From Hydnum rufescens UP504 (lineage: Eukaryota > Basidiomycota > Agaricomycetes > Cantharellales > Hydnaceae): DNA of 64,000 nt. This document shows positions 8,150 to 19,359 of the stretch, in pieces. The notes under the pieces were generated by a model, which worked only from the letters and a program-made list of their open reading frames with translations, did not search any database and was not told where the DNA came from. A program made the position numbers and the translations under genes. Position 1 is the first letter of the stretch. Each line of letters starts with the position of its first letter. The stretch spans positions 7,216 to 71,215 of the forward strand of contig MU129122.1 in NCBI GenBank assembly GCA_014904985.1, written 5' to 3'.

Positions 8150-8613
8150 TCACTCAACAGCATCATCTGTAAGAAGGCTATAGAGAGTACCTATATCAGC
8201 CCGCATCTCAGACATATCCGTGTGAAGACCAGAAACTTCATTTCGAAACATGGCCATCTCCAGGCGAATGGCAGCCAGCTCGGCTCTTATGTGCTCAAGC
8301 TTCAAAATTATCTATTGTAAGAGAGATGGTGAGAAATAGTCTAGATGTGTAGAATGACGATTTGAACCTCAGATGTTTCTGGTATACCCTTTCCAGATTT
8401 GGTTGCAATGGGGTGGGAGGGAGACATCAAATCAAATTCAAACCTCACCGCGGGCTTGGATGGCGATGAAGATTTGGAGGATGATCGTGTGTTTTTCATT
8501 TGCCGGGCTGTCCGCTTTGAGGGGGAATCTGTATGAGCAGATCCCATTAGTTTTTGACTATGAACAAAGTAATGATACTGTCCCACATACTGGAGGGTGA
8601 AGGTCCCGAGCAT
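8150..8613 (-). CDS. small two-exon protein with Ser/Lys-rich start and coiled-coil end
   Basis: Exon 1 (8613-8368, 82 codons, ATG start) and exon 2 (8311-8150, 54 codons with TGA) join in phase 0 across a 56-nt intron with GTTCAA donor and ACAATAG acceptor. Residues about 25-60 are basic and Ser-rich (SPSKRT, SSSKSSSPSK), like a nuclear or disordered segment. Residues about 84-128 (ILKLEHIRAELAAIRLEM and onward) show heptad hydrophobics typical of a coiled coil. I do not recognise the family. Upstream acidic and Ser/Glu/Cys-rich frames (8786-8614) could be further exons of a longer gene, but a clean junction was not found. A corrupted copy lies at 11.6-11.9 kb. Confidence 0.4.
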
Positions 8614-8664
8614 TCAGAGCATTCAGAGCATTCAGAGTGTTCGGAGTGTTCAGAGCATTCAGAA
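8611..8664 (+). repeat. 9-bp minisatellite (CATTCAGAG variants)
   Basis: About six tandem copies of CATTCAGAG/TGTTCGGAG type units. The repeat encodes Ser-Glu-His/Cys strings on plus and Glu-Cys-Ser strings on minus. A degenerate counterpart is visible near 11915-11960. Confidence 0.8.
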
Positions 8665-9540
8665 CATGGCAAATGTCCTGAAGATCGTGAATGCGACGTT
8701 TCCTGCTCAAAGTCGGACCCATTACCCTCCACACCATCGTCGTTTGGCTCAGCTTCATCATCCTCAGCATCAGGGGGTTGCTCAGCCTATTAAATAAAAG
8801 ACATGAGTCCACTGCAAAGGGACCTGGGGGCTGCCAAAGGAGGACACACCCAAACTGAGAAGGGAAAAAATCAGACTCACGATGAATGAAGGAGAGCATG
8901 CATTCAACTTACAAAGAAAGCCACACTTGAGCCACTACCGCATGCGTAGAAACATTTGTCTCAGTTAGGGCCTTCAGCGATCACGCAGATCCTTGCTATA
9001 ACATCATAATTAGTTCAGTTTAGGAGAATAAACAGGGAAGGAGACAATACTTACCGAAAACAGAGCATTTGCACAGTGGCTTGTTGTTCCTGAACTCGAC
9101 ATTGGCTTGATTACCCACCTTCCCATGATTAGTTGGAGGTGAAGGTGAGAATTGGGGCATGGTATTTGCATCCGTACAAGCCCACAGGTAGAATATCTCA
9201 ATGGGTATGACTGGAGGATGCAGAGCAATGAGAACTTACGTGGAGTTAGATATTTGTTAGCCCAAAATGACAATGGACACCTCATTCTCTGAATCAGTGT
9301 AGGATCCACAAAGTTAGGTCCTGGGACATGGGGGAAGCATAAGTGAGGGATTGGTAGCCCCAAGGAAGGGGATGGATGACCAAGTGAGGCTGCGGCCAAA
9401 TCTGATTCCGCAGCCAGGCGGACCCACCCCTTCTGAGGATCCCACGGCCTAATTCCGGGGTCCCATGACCTAATCCAAGTGTCCCAAGGCCTAACTCAGG
9501 GCGTCCCCAGGCCAACTTTGGGTGTCCCCAGACCAAGAAC
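8665..9540 (-). other. possible upstream exons of a minus-strand gene, not resolved
   Basis: Several minus-strand splice-like signals are present: donor GTAAGT near 9233, donor GTAAGTATTG near 9054, donor GTGAGTCTG near 8880, acceptor TTTAATAG near 8787. Acidic and Pro-rich open stretches (for example 9399-9010) lie between them. They may be 5' exons of the coiled-coil gene or a separate gene. No domain recognised. Confidence 0.25.
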
Positions 9541-9845
9541 CCTGGAGCTTCTCGGGGCTACCGCCCCCGAACCCCCAGGTTTTCTGGAGGGACCCAGGGC
9601 TGAAAAATCAGCCCTGGGGAGCCCTATTTTTCAAGCAAATGAATAGGTGAGTATTCCAAGTATACCATTATAAGTTGTACCTCCGTAGGTAGGATGTGCC
9701 TATAGGGTATTACATAGCTAACTAGGTACTTAAAGGTGTTTGCCTAAGGTGTACACAATACTCCGATCGAAACATTAGATTAACTCTCAGGTACTGACTT
9801 GTCATGTATTTGGACCGCTCTTGGCCCCTCGGGAGCCTACTGCGG

Positions 9846-9878
9846 TATATAAACTAGAATTCCTCCTCCTCCTCCTCT
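9846..9878 (+). promoter_or_regulatory. TATA box and CCT microsatellite
   Basis: TATATAAA at 9846-9853 is followed by a (TCC)n run at 9860-9877, about 200 bp before the first ATG (10047) of the following broken gene. The placement suits a core promoter with a pyrimidine-rich leader. This is inference from motif and spacing. Confidence 0.4.
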
Positions 9879-10046
9879 TATTGCGTACCATATGATCTCA
9901 GAAATGGTAGGCAAGGATCGAAGCTGAACCCATTCGGCGGAATCAGATCCACCCAAGTGGAACCAGTTGGAAAAAGTGCTATAAATCCCCAGCTAGATCT
10001 AGAAGTTCCAGTATCTCACCCCCAACTTCTCTACTGCACGCTTTTC

Positions 10047-11560
10047 ATGTCACAATTTGCTGCCTCTTCAATTGCACCGCACATTGGACCTGTCGCCACT
10101 GATGCCCGACTCCTCGCGCCTTCACTCCTGCCTCGACTCGGCTTGGGACAGGGGGAACTGCCTCTGAGTTGAACACTGGACATCCAGTCCATCATGAGGA
10201 GCAAAGGGATCATGAAATGGGGAGTGGTCCACATACTGCCTCTTCGCAGCATTCTGCCCCGGAAGGGGTGAGTGACTATAGTTCAGGTTCGAGGTCTTCG
10301 GAGGGCTCTGGGGAGTCACTCGTTCTCGTTCGCGCTCTCCTCGATATCGTTCGCGTTCTCGATATCATTCGCATTCGCGATATCGTTCGCGCTCTCGATA
10401 TCATTCGCGCTCTCGTCAGTATCGTTCGCGTTCTCGGTACCGTTCGCGTTCTCCTCGAGATCGATCGCGTTCTCGATATCGTTCACGCTCTCCCCGAGAT
10501 CGTTCGCGTTCTCGCGATTCCCACTCTCGCGTTAACTATCATTCGGAGGGTGGTGATGCCTCCCGTTCTCATGCTTTTAATGCGTACAACGATCACCTTC
10601 AACATCCTGGTGATCCGTCAAATTCGTCTCATTGGTCTGTACCAGAGCAGCAACCGCAGTCTCCGCTCCGGGTCCTGGATGGGACCATGGACACTCGGTG
10701 CCTGTCTTCCAGAGAGGAAGAGGTGTATCAGCACCAGGGTCTTCTGCGAATGTGACTAACTCTGCTCATCCTAGCATGTGGCAGGGGAGTTCTCAAGTAC
10801 CGGGGAATTCTGATTGGCGAGGAGATTCTAGAGATTTTCAAGGTCGTGGTCGTGGGCACGCCATGCATGTGGATCGTGGTGGTCAGGATTATGGATCTTG
10901 GGCTGGTGTGGTTAGCGGACCCGCCATTAATGTCCCCCTACCTGAGCCACGGGTAGTGGCAGTCCCGGTACTGGCTTATGACTCGGTTCCAGTGGGTCGC
11001 TGGTTTGCCATCTTCCTGAACCCTGTCCCAGAAGGTTTCCAAGAACCTGAAGTTTGGCTGGATCTGTACCCACAAGTAATCGCAGCTCGTAGAGAGCGTA
11101 ACAAGAAGGGGTCTCAATACAGCTACTGTTGAAAAGGAGGCAGACACGTGATGAGTTGAAGGTTGTTTTGAAGGGATGGGGTGCAAAGCGCGGGGCTGAG
11201 TGTGTGGCCCACACGATTGATGAGCCAAATGCACCATCTAAGCGATACACTGGATGGAAGGATTTGGAATACCTCGATCAGGTGTATGCCCACGCTCGCA
11301 GCCAGGAGGAACTGGAGGCTCTTGTGGCCATGGCGCCTCCTTTGATCAAGGGGCACGGCGGGGCCCGGTATGGTGAATTATTCCTCAACTACGACGTGCA
11401 TCCACCCGTCGCTGGACCGCCAGTCCCCAGGGCTGAGCGCTTGCGTCATCTCCACATCGTTGACTTTGACATAGCCTGGTTGGTGCGCGGCTCGCCCAAT
11501 TGCCGCCGAAACCGTCGACCTTCCGCTGCGTCGAATGGAGATGATGATGCGTGCCCATAG
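10047..11560 (+). pseudogene. frameshifted gene with an Arg-Ser repeat domain
   Basis: Plus-strand coding signal shifts frame several times. MSQFAASS starts at 10047. An acidic/Gly-Ser stretch follows in a second frame (10169-10315). A perfect RS domain (RSRSRSPRYRSRSR and so on) lies in a third frame from about 10318 to 10520. A Gly-rich segment with RGRGRG and a globular part follow to 11130, then an Arg/Lys-rich part ends in DDDACP at 11560. RS domains are typical of splicing factors, but no RRM is visible, so function is not assigned. At least three indels are needed, either decay or sequencing error. The gene ends five bases before a 25-N gap. The long Ile/Val/Arg ORF over the RS repeat is an out-of-frame shadow. 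Confidence 0.45.
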
Positions 11561-11565
11561 GCATC

Positions 11566-11590
11566 NNNNNNNNNNNNNNNNNNNNNNNNN
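11566..11590. other. assembly gap (25 N)
   Basis: Exactly 25 Ns, the same length as the gap at 61396-61420. A fixed length suggests a placeholder set by gap-filling software and not a measured distance. Sequence quality drops sharply to the right. Confidence 0.95.
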
Positions 11591-13810
11591 TACGATAGTC
11601 AGATCTTGATCCACTCTGATGTATTTTCTGTATTACCCTTTCCAGATTCGGTGCCACGGGGTGAGAGGAGACATCGAATCAAATATCAACTTCACCGTGG
11701 GCTTGGATGGCGATTGAAGATTTGAGATGATCGTGTGTTTTTCATATTTGCCGGGCTGTCTGCTTTGAGGGGGAATCCTGTTGGCAGATCCCATTAGTTT
11801 TGACTATGGGGGAAAAAAAACACAAGTTCAAGCACTAGATACACTGATGCCCACATACTGGAGGGGGTGATAGTGTCCGATGCATGGATCAGAGTTATGG
11901 ATCTCTCCAGAGCATTCTCAGATGTAGTTTCGGTAGTGTTCAAGCATTCAGAACATGGCAGATCGTTCTGAGTTTCCTCCGTCGCATGGCGCTTCCCCTC
12001 TCCATTTGCTCATAGGTTGTAATACTGCTCTCAAAAGTTGAGACCATTAGCCCTCCACACCATCGGTCTGTGGTTGGAAGACCTACAGGGTTCTATCCCA
12101 TCGCCTAACCATCAGAGCAATCTCCGGAGAGTGGCAGGTGGCGAGGAGTCTGCTCACCTCTATTTACATTATATCTGTGGTCACAAGACACTTCGATGGA
12201 TGTGGGGGCTGATCGGTTCCCCCTAACTGCGATACAGGTGAACTAGGGGTGCTCCTGCCAAGCAGAGGACCTCAAACTGCAAGACTCAGAATAGGTTTTG
12301 ACCGCGCGCGGCATGCGGGACCGCGTGGGCCGGGTCGTGTCCGAACTTTTAGAGCGAGTGTGCACACAATAGCGTGAAGTGTACTCCGGAAGAGTATATG
12401 GATAAAAATCAGACTCACGATGAATGAAGAGTGAGATCGACGATGAGCAGGTGCCATTGGGGTCAATAATCTTACAAGAAGCCACATTTGATGTCACTAC
12501 CTGCATGCGTAGAAATCGATCATTTCTGTCCTTTGATCTCAGGTGTTTAAAACTCAAAGGTGTACGTTGTCAAGGTTCCGATGCTCTGCGATGTATACTT
12601 ATAGATAGATAGGGCGAGGAGGTTTGAGTACTAGTACCTGATGACAATAGATTCTGGAAAGTGCATCGGAGTGCACAGGGTTGAGGAGGAGAGTAGATTA
12701 AATTTTGTGATCGAGAAACGGCGAACAAAGAATGAACGATTGTGATTGATTAGCCGGAGGGACGGGGTGTAAATAGATGCTTGCACCGTGGCTTCGTTGT
12801 TCCTAGGAAGACCGCTTGAGACTGACATTTCGTCAAACCAAAGGGGTCTCTCACGCTTCGATTTTTACTTGCAGAGGCAGCGATTAATCGCATTTGGAGT
12901 AGATTAATCTTGGTAGGTGCGAGTTGATATCGTTGTATGAATTGGGGCATGGTAAGTGTCAAGGATTGCCCTGGTGAATTTGAGTACGGCTGGCATAGTC
13001 ATCGTCGTTCATATACAATAGCCCAACAGAGGTAGGTGAAGATATTATTAGTCCAAGTGTTTTCTTTCAATGGGGCCTCTAGTGGGTTTCAGTGTGGATC
13101 TTCTTAAATACCTGGATTCTTCAGCGATTCAGGTGCTGAGTGGCTACGTGCAGTAGCAAGTTGTGAGATGTAACTCCTACGTGGAGTTAGGTGTTCTGAT
13201 TATGTATGATGGTCTCTCAGGGAATCGAGAAGCGAGGTAAAGAATCGGACAATATGTGGACACTCTCATACCTCCAAGGACATCATTCCTCTGTAATTTC
13301 GCAGTCTCCCGCGTGATAATCCGCACGATAGACACAATAGATCTACATGGAGGCGTCTTTTGTGTTGTGTGAGGGGGACGGAGTCACCTAAGTGGAGGAT
13401 TGGTCTCAGGCCATAGAGATAGGAGGAAGGAGCTGAGTACTGTGTCTTTGTACCGGAATTTTGAGAATGTGACGGCTCGGCGCTTAACACTCTGATTCCG
13501 CAGCGCAGAGGCGGACCGCGATACTCCGTTAATCCTGAGTGACTCCTGCTCTGAACAGTGCCTAGATGATTCTGGTGGATACATTGAAGCAACGCAGACT
13601 ATTTGGGATTAGCAAGTGTGCAGTCATAGAGAGCCTTAACTCTCAGAGGGCGTACCGCCCTCGAGACATTAGGCCAACTTTGGGTGTCGCCCGTCAGGGA
13701 CCAAGTAGCCCTGGGCTGGGGGCTTTTCCCTACAGGGTTTGGGCTATATAGTCCAGCGACCGCGAACTCTCAGGTTTTCTGGAGGGGAGCCCAGGGCTGA
13801 AAGGACAATC
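11591..13810 (+). repeat. corrupted copy of 8.38-9.6 kb
   Basis: Collinear matches to 8.38-9.6 kb occur in order: 11630-11830 (GGGCTTGGATGGCGAT, CCCATTAGTTTTGACTATG), 11860-11960 (minisatellite remnants), 12400-12500 (GACTCACGATGAATGAA), 12775-12830, 12935-12955 (GAATTGGGGCATGGTA), 13670-13800 (GGCCAACTTTGGGTGTC). Between them, bases from a different source are interspersed. No gene should be annotated from this stretch. Confidence 0.6.
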
Positions 13811-16130
13811 TCAAGGCCGTGCGGGGGGAGGCATGTCCAGGCATACCGCACTCTTTAGCGTATTTCAATAGATATAGGAGGGCTAAGTTATAGACCAATA
13901 ATACAGAACCAGAGGCGTGCCGAGTGTTTGTGCTTAGTGTTTGCACGAGGCAATGATGGATGGTCCATCATAGCTGATCCTAGGTGTGCAATGCAATTCT
14001 CCACCGTCGCATACGTAATTGGACCAGCTCGTGCACGGGGAACACACTGATTGATGACATGCACCACATTTGCTACCCTGATTTCCGATCACGTCCCATA
14101 ACTTCTCAGAGTATGAGTATAGATTACAGTTGTCTCGCCGGCTAGTATTAGAGATTTCGGTAGGTGGGATTGGACTTGCATCAAATTCGGAATGCTTCAT
14201 CAATGGTTTCACATGGGAGGAGTCTATAGGGACTATCGGTAAAACGCTCACTAAAGGAGCTGTTTGGATCGAGGAATACAGGCTGCAATAGATCCTAGTT
14301 TCCCCGATGAGCAGCGCGGCGTGATGTTGAAGATATACCATTGCAGACAACCTGCGAATAATTGTTCGTTGCTTATCCAGTCCTTCCTCATACGCAGAAG
14401 AAGAGGACTCTCCTGACTACGCTTCAAGAACCGGAATATTAGGATTTGGTATAAAACTACGCCGCCCTTTCAAGATAGCTTCGTCTGTCTGTGAATCGCA
14501 GAGATATCCGCGACGTTTCCAGTTGGACCACTCTAAGCCAGTTTGTCTTTGCTGCCCGATGTAAAGGCAGGAGGAAAAATTGCTGATGCGAACTATGGTG
14601 ATCCCTAGGGAGACTATGAGCACCTCTTGGGCATAACACTCTATACTTCCTCGTCTTCTTTCTTTCGCACTCGGTCTTGAATATTTACTGAGGGAGCAAT
14701 GATCTCCCGACTGCGAGAGTCCACTCGAACACTACCCCTTAAGGCGTACGGCCACAGAGGCAGTGGCGAATGCGCGTTGAGTACGATACCACTCTGAGGG
14801 TGGTCGCGAGGATGGCGGGGAGCGCAGCTGGAGAGAGGGGCGAGATCCGCCTCTATCGGCCGAGAACGGTGCAACCCTTGTACGCCGCTGAGTCAGCATG
14901 AATGTCGCGTCGGGCTGTTTGGTGACTCCCACGCCGGTTTTTGTGAGAGGTGCGCTCACCCCTTTGTCATGCGAAATATAAGCTCCAATAGTATTTGACA
15001 GTGCTCAGTAGGCCCTCGCAGATAAATCCGCACACTATCACGAAGGGGAAATCGAACCGATTCGAGTTCTAATTATCGATCGAACCTGGTAAGCGCAAAT
15101 TTCTCATTTTGCCTGTCAGCGATGAAATGCGCGACCCGTCGCCCAACTCGCACAATCTATATATAGCTCCAACACTACCGCGTTCGTCCTAAAGAGGCTT
15201 CTACGGAGCTGGACGATGGACAGAGTGATCACCAGAACAGTAGGTCATCCCATTCGGCGTTTGCTGTGGTGTCCTCCGACTGCGCCTGTTTCTCTATGCG
15301 ATTTCACTGGCTCCTGGTCAGGCTCAGACAAGATATAGGGGAGTACGTGTCGCCAGGAATACCGCAGAGGACACGACCTATTTTTTCCAACACTCTAACC
15401 TCCAGGGCAGCGTGAGTGCTCGCGGAGTATAGCGCTGGACAGAAATACAAAGACTTGAACTGGGCCGTAAATTATGAGAATTGTTCGCTGACTTTTGTAA
15501 GGTCAGAGACACGCTTATTTTGCGCTTGAGATAGGTGGTACTCCTTGTCGAAGAGTTCCGTCTCGAAAGAGCGTGCTGCGAATCTGCTTCTCGGATTTAA
15601 ATCGCGCGCGGTTCGATGTCGTACGCGCGATGTCAATATACCGGAGATCCTCTGCCCTCCTCAGAGGTGAGGTTATCTATATTTATCAATGTCATATAAG
15701 TAATAGGACTCCCCGGAGTGGCGCCGTTGCATCTTGATCGCTTTATTTATCTCTACCTCGCACCCAATTGGCGTAGGTCCGCAAGTCTCTACGATAATGA
15801 TGCTGGTCATAGATTTCGGTAATGAACCCGGATGAGTCACAGTTACCACTAACGTTCAGTCGCATGCATCAGCGAAGTGCATCAACTTCTCTATCCTCGC
15901 AGAATGATGATTCCGTGTGATCCCCATTATAACGTTCATACGATAAAAGCCGGGGTAGAGAATACTTGCGTAGTATAGAGATAAATGCGAAGATGGGGCC
16001 AGATGAATTGCGTCATGAAGAACGTGGTTGGTAAGGCTAGATATTATGCGCCCTCTGCGACTCAACTTACTGAGGCAATGACCGCAGAGCGGGCCGTACG
16101 TGCGCGATCTCGTCTCGCTGATAATACTGG
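12280..16130 (+). pseudogene. corrupted plus-strand (inverted) copy of the kinase unit
   Basis: Reverse-complement landmarks of the K1/B1 unit appear in order with very many errors: 12300-12385 matches the reverse complement of about 19605-19680; 13056-13115 that of about 19155-19215; 13880-14235 the kinase amino-terminal exon (CAGAACCAGAGG, ACCACATTTGCTACCCTG, GGACTTGCATCAA, GGAATGCTTCATCAA); 15985-16045 the N-lobe (AATTGCGTCATGAAGAACGTGG). At about 16130 it joins the K1 3' region in the opposite orientation. The error level is far above that of the other copies, and fragments of the 8.4-9.6 kb copy are mixed in up to 13.8 kb. I treat it as an assembly product, although an inverted duplication could underlie it. 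Confidence 0.55.
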
Positions 16131-16190
16131 TGCTGTCATTAAAGGTAGCTACCGCAGTATCAATTTTCAACCTAGCATCCATTATGCCCC

Positions 16191-18776
16191 TTACGAAGAG
16201 CTCTGTGGTAGACCGGTAGACACCATCGATGAGTAGGGGAGGCGAAATTTCACAGAGTAATCCGTCCATTTTGAGACGTGGGGAGGGCTCTCCGATGACG
16301 ATGCATCCTTCCCCGACAGAGAGGAAGAAACATCGGAGTCATCTTCCGAATCTACCCTGACCTTAGCAGTGTTTACTTCTGTTTGAGAGTAAGACGCAAC
16401 GCACGCACCCTCCAAGTTCTGGTTATCCATCAATTCCAAGCGATAGCGCTGGTAGATCGGGACTCGGTGGAGGGAGATCCCGGAATCCACGATGATGCTC
16501 AGTCCATCGTCGTTGGCCGAGATCAACGTTGCTTGTTCGAGGCTAGGAAGGACTAAATCGAACACGCCTCCCCTGTAAACCAGTAATTTGGGTGGCATAA
16601 TCCAGTAGAGTACTGTCGGAAGAGTACGTACGATTCCTTGGTGGACGCCCAAGTTTGTTCGATAGGCACGGTACAGGCCGCGCTGTATAGTGTCATGATT
16701 AAGTTCACTGTGGCCGACTCGATCGTCGTGATCCCAGCAGCGCTTCAAGATTCGCAAAACTAAAGGAAAATGACTTCCTCCTTCGATGGTCCAAAGGGAG
16801 GCCGATGGTCCAATATAGCACGGATAAGGTGTCCCTCTTTTGAGAGTTCATGGTAGGGCTCCTGGTCAAACAAGATCTACAGTGAATGGAGGATTACAAG
16901 TTAGACAAAAGCGCAGCGTACGGCGAGAATGCCTCCCACCTGAATGCAAGTGCATCCATACGCATAGATGTCGTCCCAACAGTTCGAGTGCTTTCGTCGA
17001 GAAGTTCCGGAGCCAGAAATCGCAGTGACCCGCCGAAGTTGACGATGTATGGCCAGTAGGTCCCCCATCAAGAATGATAGACAGTCCAAAATCACAAATG
17101 CTCCCTCTTCCTCTCCATCAATCAGCACGTTCCGCTGAACATATCAATTCATCAGCGAAGCACCATCGCTCTGTGTATTCACCATACCCCTTTAAGATCA
17201 CCGTGGATGATTCGAGGCTTGTGTTCATGCAAGTACTGTAATCCTAATGCAACATCGGCACACTGTAAAGATCAAGCTCAGTTCGGGATGCCCCCCCCCA
17301 TATTTGAGTGAAACCACATCAATGTAAACGCACGATAATCTCTCGATTGACACTTGGATTCTTTTCTAGAAAGCTTAGGACATCACCGTGAACGTACGAA
17401 ATTGAAACGAGACCAGGCCCTTCGGGTTCTTCAGTATGACCTAATAATCTCACCACGTTCTCATGACGCAATTGGGCCCATATTCGCATTTCTATATGCA
17501 GATGCTACCCTATCGTGAACGGAAGATCACAGTGAAACTGTCAGATAAAATTACCTTGCGGAGTTTTCGTTGGACTGTGGACTCATCCGTATACGAAGCA
17601 TGAAGCACTTTGAGAGCGACCTACGGAATCGGTTGTTAGGAGATGCACCCTCCGGGAGCTATGAATTGAAAAGAACACCTGAAGAGTTCGGTGAGAGTCC
17701 TCGGAGGTGGCAGAGAGCAAGCTGCCTCTCCAGACTGAGGAGTACCCTCCTCTAGCCATGGGTGTTGAGCCTAAACGAACAATACGGCCAGTCAAGTTGG
17801 GAGTTTCGAAGGGACTGGCTTGAGGATTGGAAAATGGTGGGCTAGATTGTGAGCTTTGTCCCGAAGCTTCTGCGGAAGGACCTGTAATCGCAACACGTGG
17901 TAGAATGGATGTGGCTTCGTCTATTCCGGTAGAAGCCTCTTTAGGACGAGTGGGAGTTGAGGACAGATTGGCAGGTTGCACGGGCTGCCTTTCATCGGCT
18001 TGGCCAGACAAGAGGTTCCTGGTTTGGGATATTGAACGATGATTTGGATCGTAGGGTGTCGGGGATTCGATGGGCTCTGAGGCAATTACATTGGAGGCGT
18101 TAATTTCGCGACCTCGAGGGAGTGCACCACCATTCTTCTCAGCGTCCGTCGCGGCAGGAGGTACTGCACCATTCGCATTGGGCGACTGCATTGGGGGAAG
18201 TCGTGGGAGATCTTTCTCCGGTAAGGTTGGTGCTGAGCCAATAGATGCTATTTTCCCTTTCGTGCCTGCTAGGGTTACTAAATCGGCTGGTTGAGACAGA
18301 GAAGCGGACTCGTTTTTCCATCTTTTCCGGTCCGTGAGTGAGATCTTCTTCGCGTTAGGGAACTGGATAGCAAATTGGTGCTGCATGGATTCTACACCAG
18401 CCGCGTTGCTTGGGGAAAACAGATCGTTGTCCTCGAGCCAGTGTCGTGAGGGCGGTTTGACCCAAGATCCCCCGAAGCCTTGATGAAGCATTCCGAAGTT
18501 GATGCAAGTCCACCACCAAGGGTAGTTGTAGAAATCCAAGCGGGGAACTGTAATATTATTGAGAAGGTCTATGACGTGACGGAAATCCAGGGTAGCAAAT
18601 GTGGTGGCCATGTCATAATAGTGTGGTTCCCCGTGGCCGAGCTTAGAGCGATCGGTGGAGAATTGAATTGCACACAGGCTGCTATCGGACCACCTCTCTG
18701 CCCGCAACCAGACAATTGGCACCCTCTGGTTCTGGATGTGGACACTCATGAACAGATAGCTGGTCTGGAAGTTCAT
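16191..18776 (-). pseudogene. K1: TKL-type protein kinase copy, kinase core frameshifted
   Basis: Exon 1 (18776-17679, 366 codons, starts MNFQ) is fully open: an amino-terminal domain with VHIQNQRVPIVWLRAERW and WWW near residue 90, a Pro/Ser-rich linker, then the kinase glycine loop LGSTPMARGGYSSVWRG. Exon 2 (17620-17555) carries the VALKVL lysine and exon 3 (from 17504) the alpha-C glutamate in HLHIEMRIW and the LRHENVVRLLG strand. In the catalytic exon, single-base losses near 17100 and 17040 put DFG and APE out of frame, and the C-lobe (16757-16191) has further shifts. The damaged half adjoins the poor-quality region, so sequencing error is as likely as decay. Confidence 0.7.
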
Positions 18777-18917
18777 TCAGCCGCCTGGAATGCAAGGACA
18801 TGATAAACTGTGCCAACCCCGGCCAGGCACGCGATGTCTCGGACGTCCCCTGATATAAATGCATGCAGCCTACCAAAAGTCTGCGTTATTATCACTGGAC
18901 GTATTCAACAGGATGGC

Positions 18918-19100
18918 TTACGGAGACTTGGGAGAGGTAATCTCCCTATAGAAGTCAGGAAGCTTCCACTCGACTGGAGGGACCGTTTCAGCGATAGCAG
19001 CAAAAGGGTCAGTGGCATCAGTGCCGGATTCGGCGGGAGACAAGACCGTTGTACTTGGAGGTATGAGAACGGGCGACCTCGCTCTGTTTCCCTGAGCCAT
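18918..19100 (-). other. conserved upstream exon of K1 (SPVLIPP...DFYRE)
   Basis: A 60-codon open stretch starting MAQGNRARSPVLIPP and ending before a GTAAGC donor lies 140 nt upstream of the K1 start. The same element sits at the same place in every unit. It may be a 5' exon extending the kinase amino terminus, or a separate upstream ORF; joined through the nearest acceptors it does not stay in frame with MNFQ. Confidence 0.4.
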
Positions 19101-19359
19101 CAGGATCAGAAACGCGGGAATCCAACACGAGAGTCATAGCATTGAATGCTGATAATCGGTATTTAAGGAGAGATCCACACTGAAACCCACGAGGCCAAAG
19201 AACATTGGGACGAAAACTTCACGTCCATCATTAGCAGGAAATGCCAGCCGTACTCAAATCACCAGGGAATCCTTGACCTTATAAAGATAAAGCCTAAGAT
19301 TTACCTCAAGGTATTCCTCTCAAGAAACGACTAAGACTTGGGTTTGGACTGAAATTCAC

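Noticed and set aside
8611..8664. Zinc-finger or metal-binding repeat from ECSECSEHSEH codons
   Set aside because: Periodicity follows the 9-bp DNA repeat and has no Cys/His spacing of a known finger; treated as a minisatellite.
10169..10759. 196-codon Ile/Val/Arg-rich ORF and overlapping Phe/Ser ORF
   Set aside because: Both are out-of-frame readings of the RS-repeat DNA; the third frame gives the well-known RSRSRS pattern.
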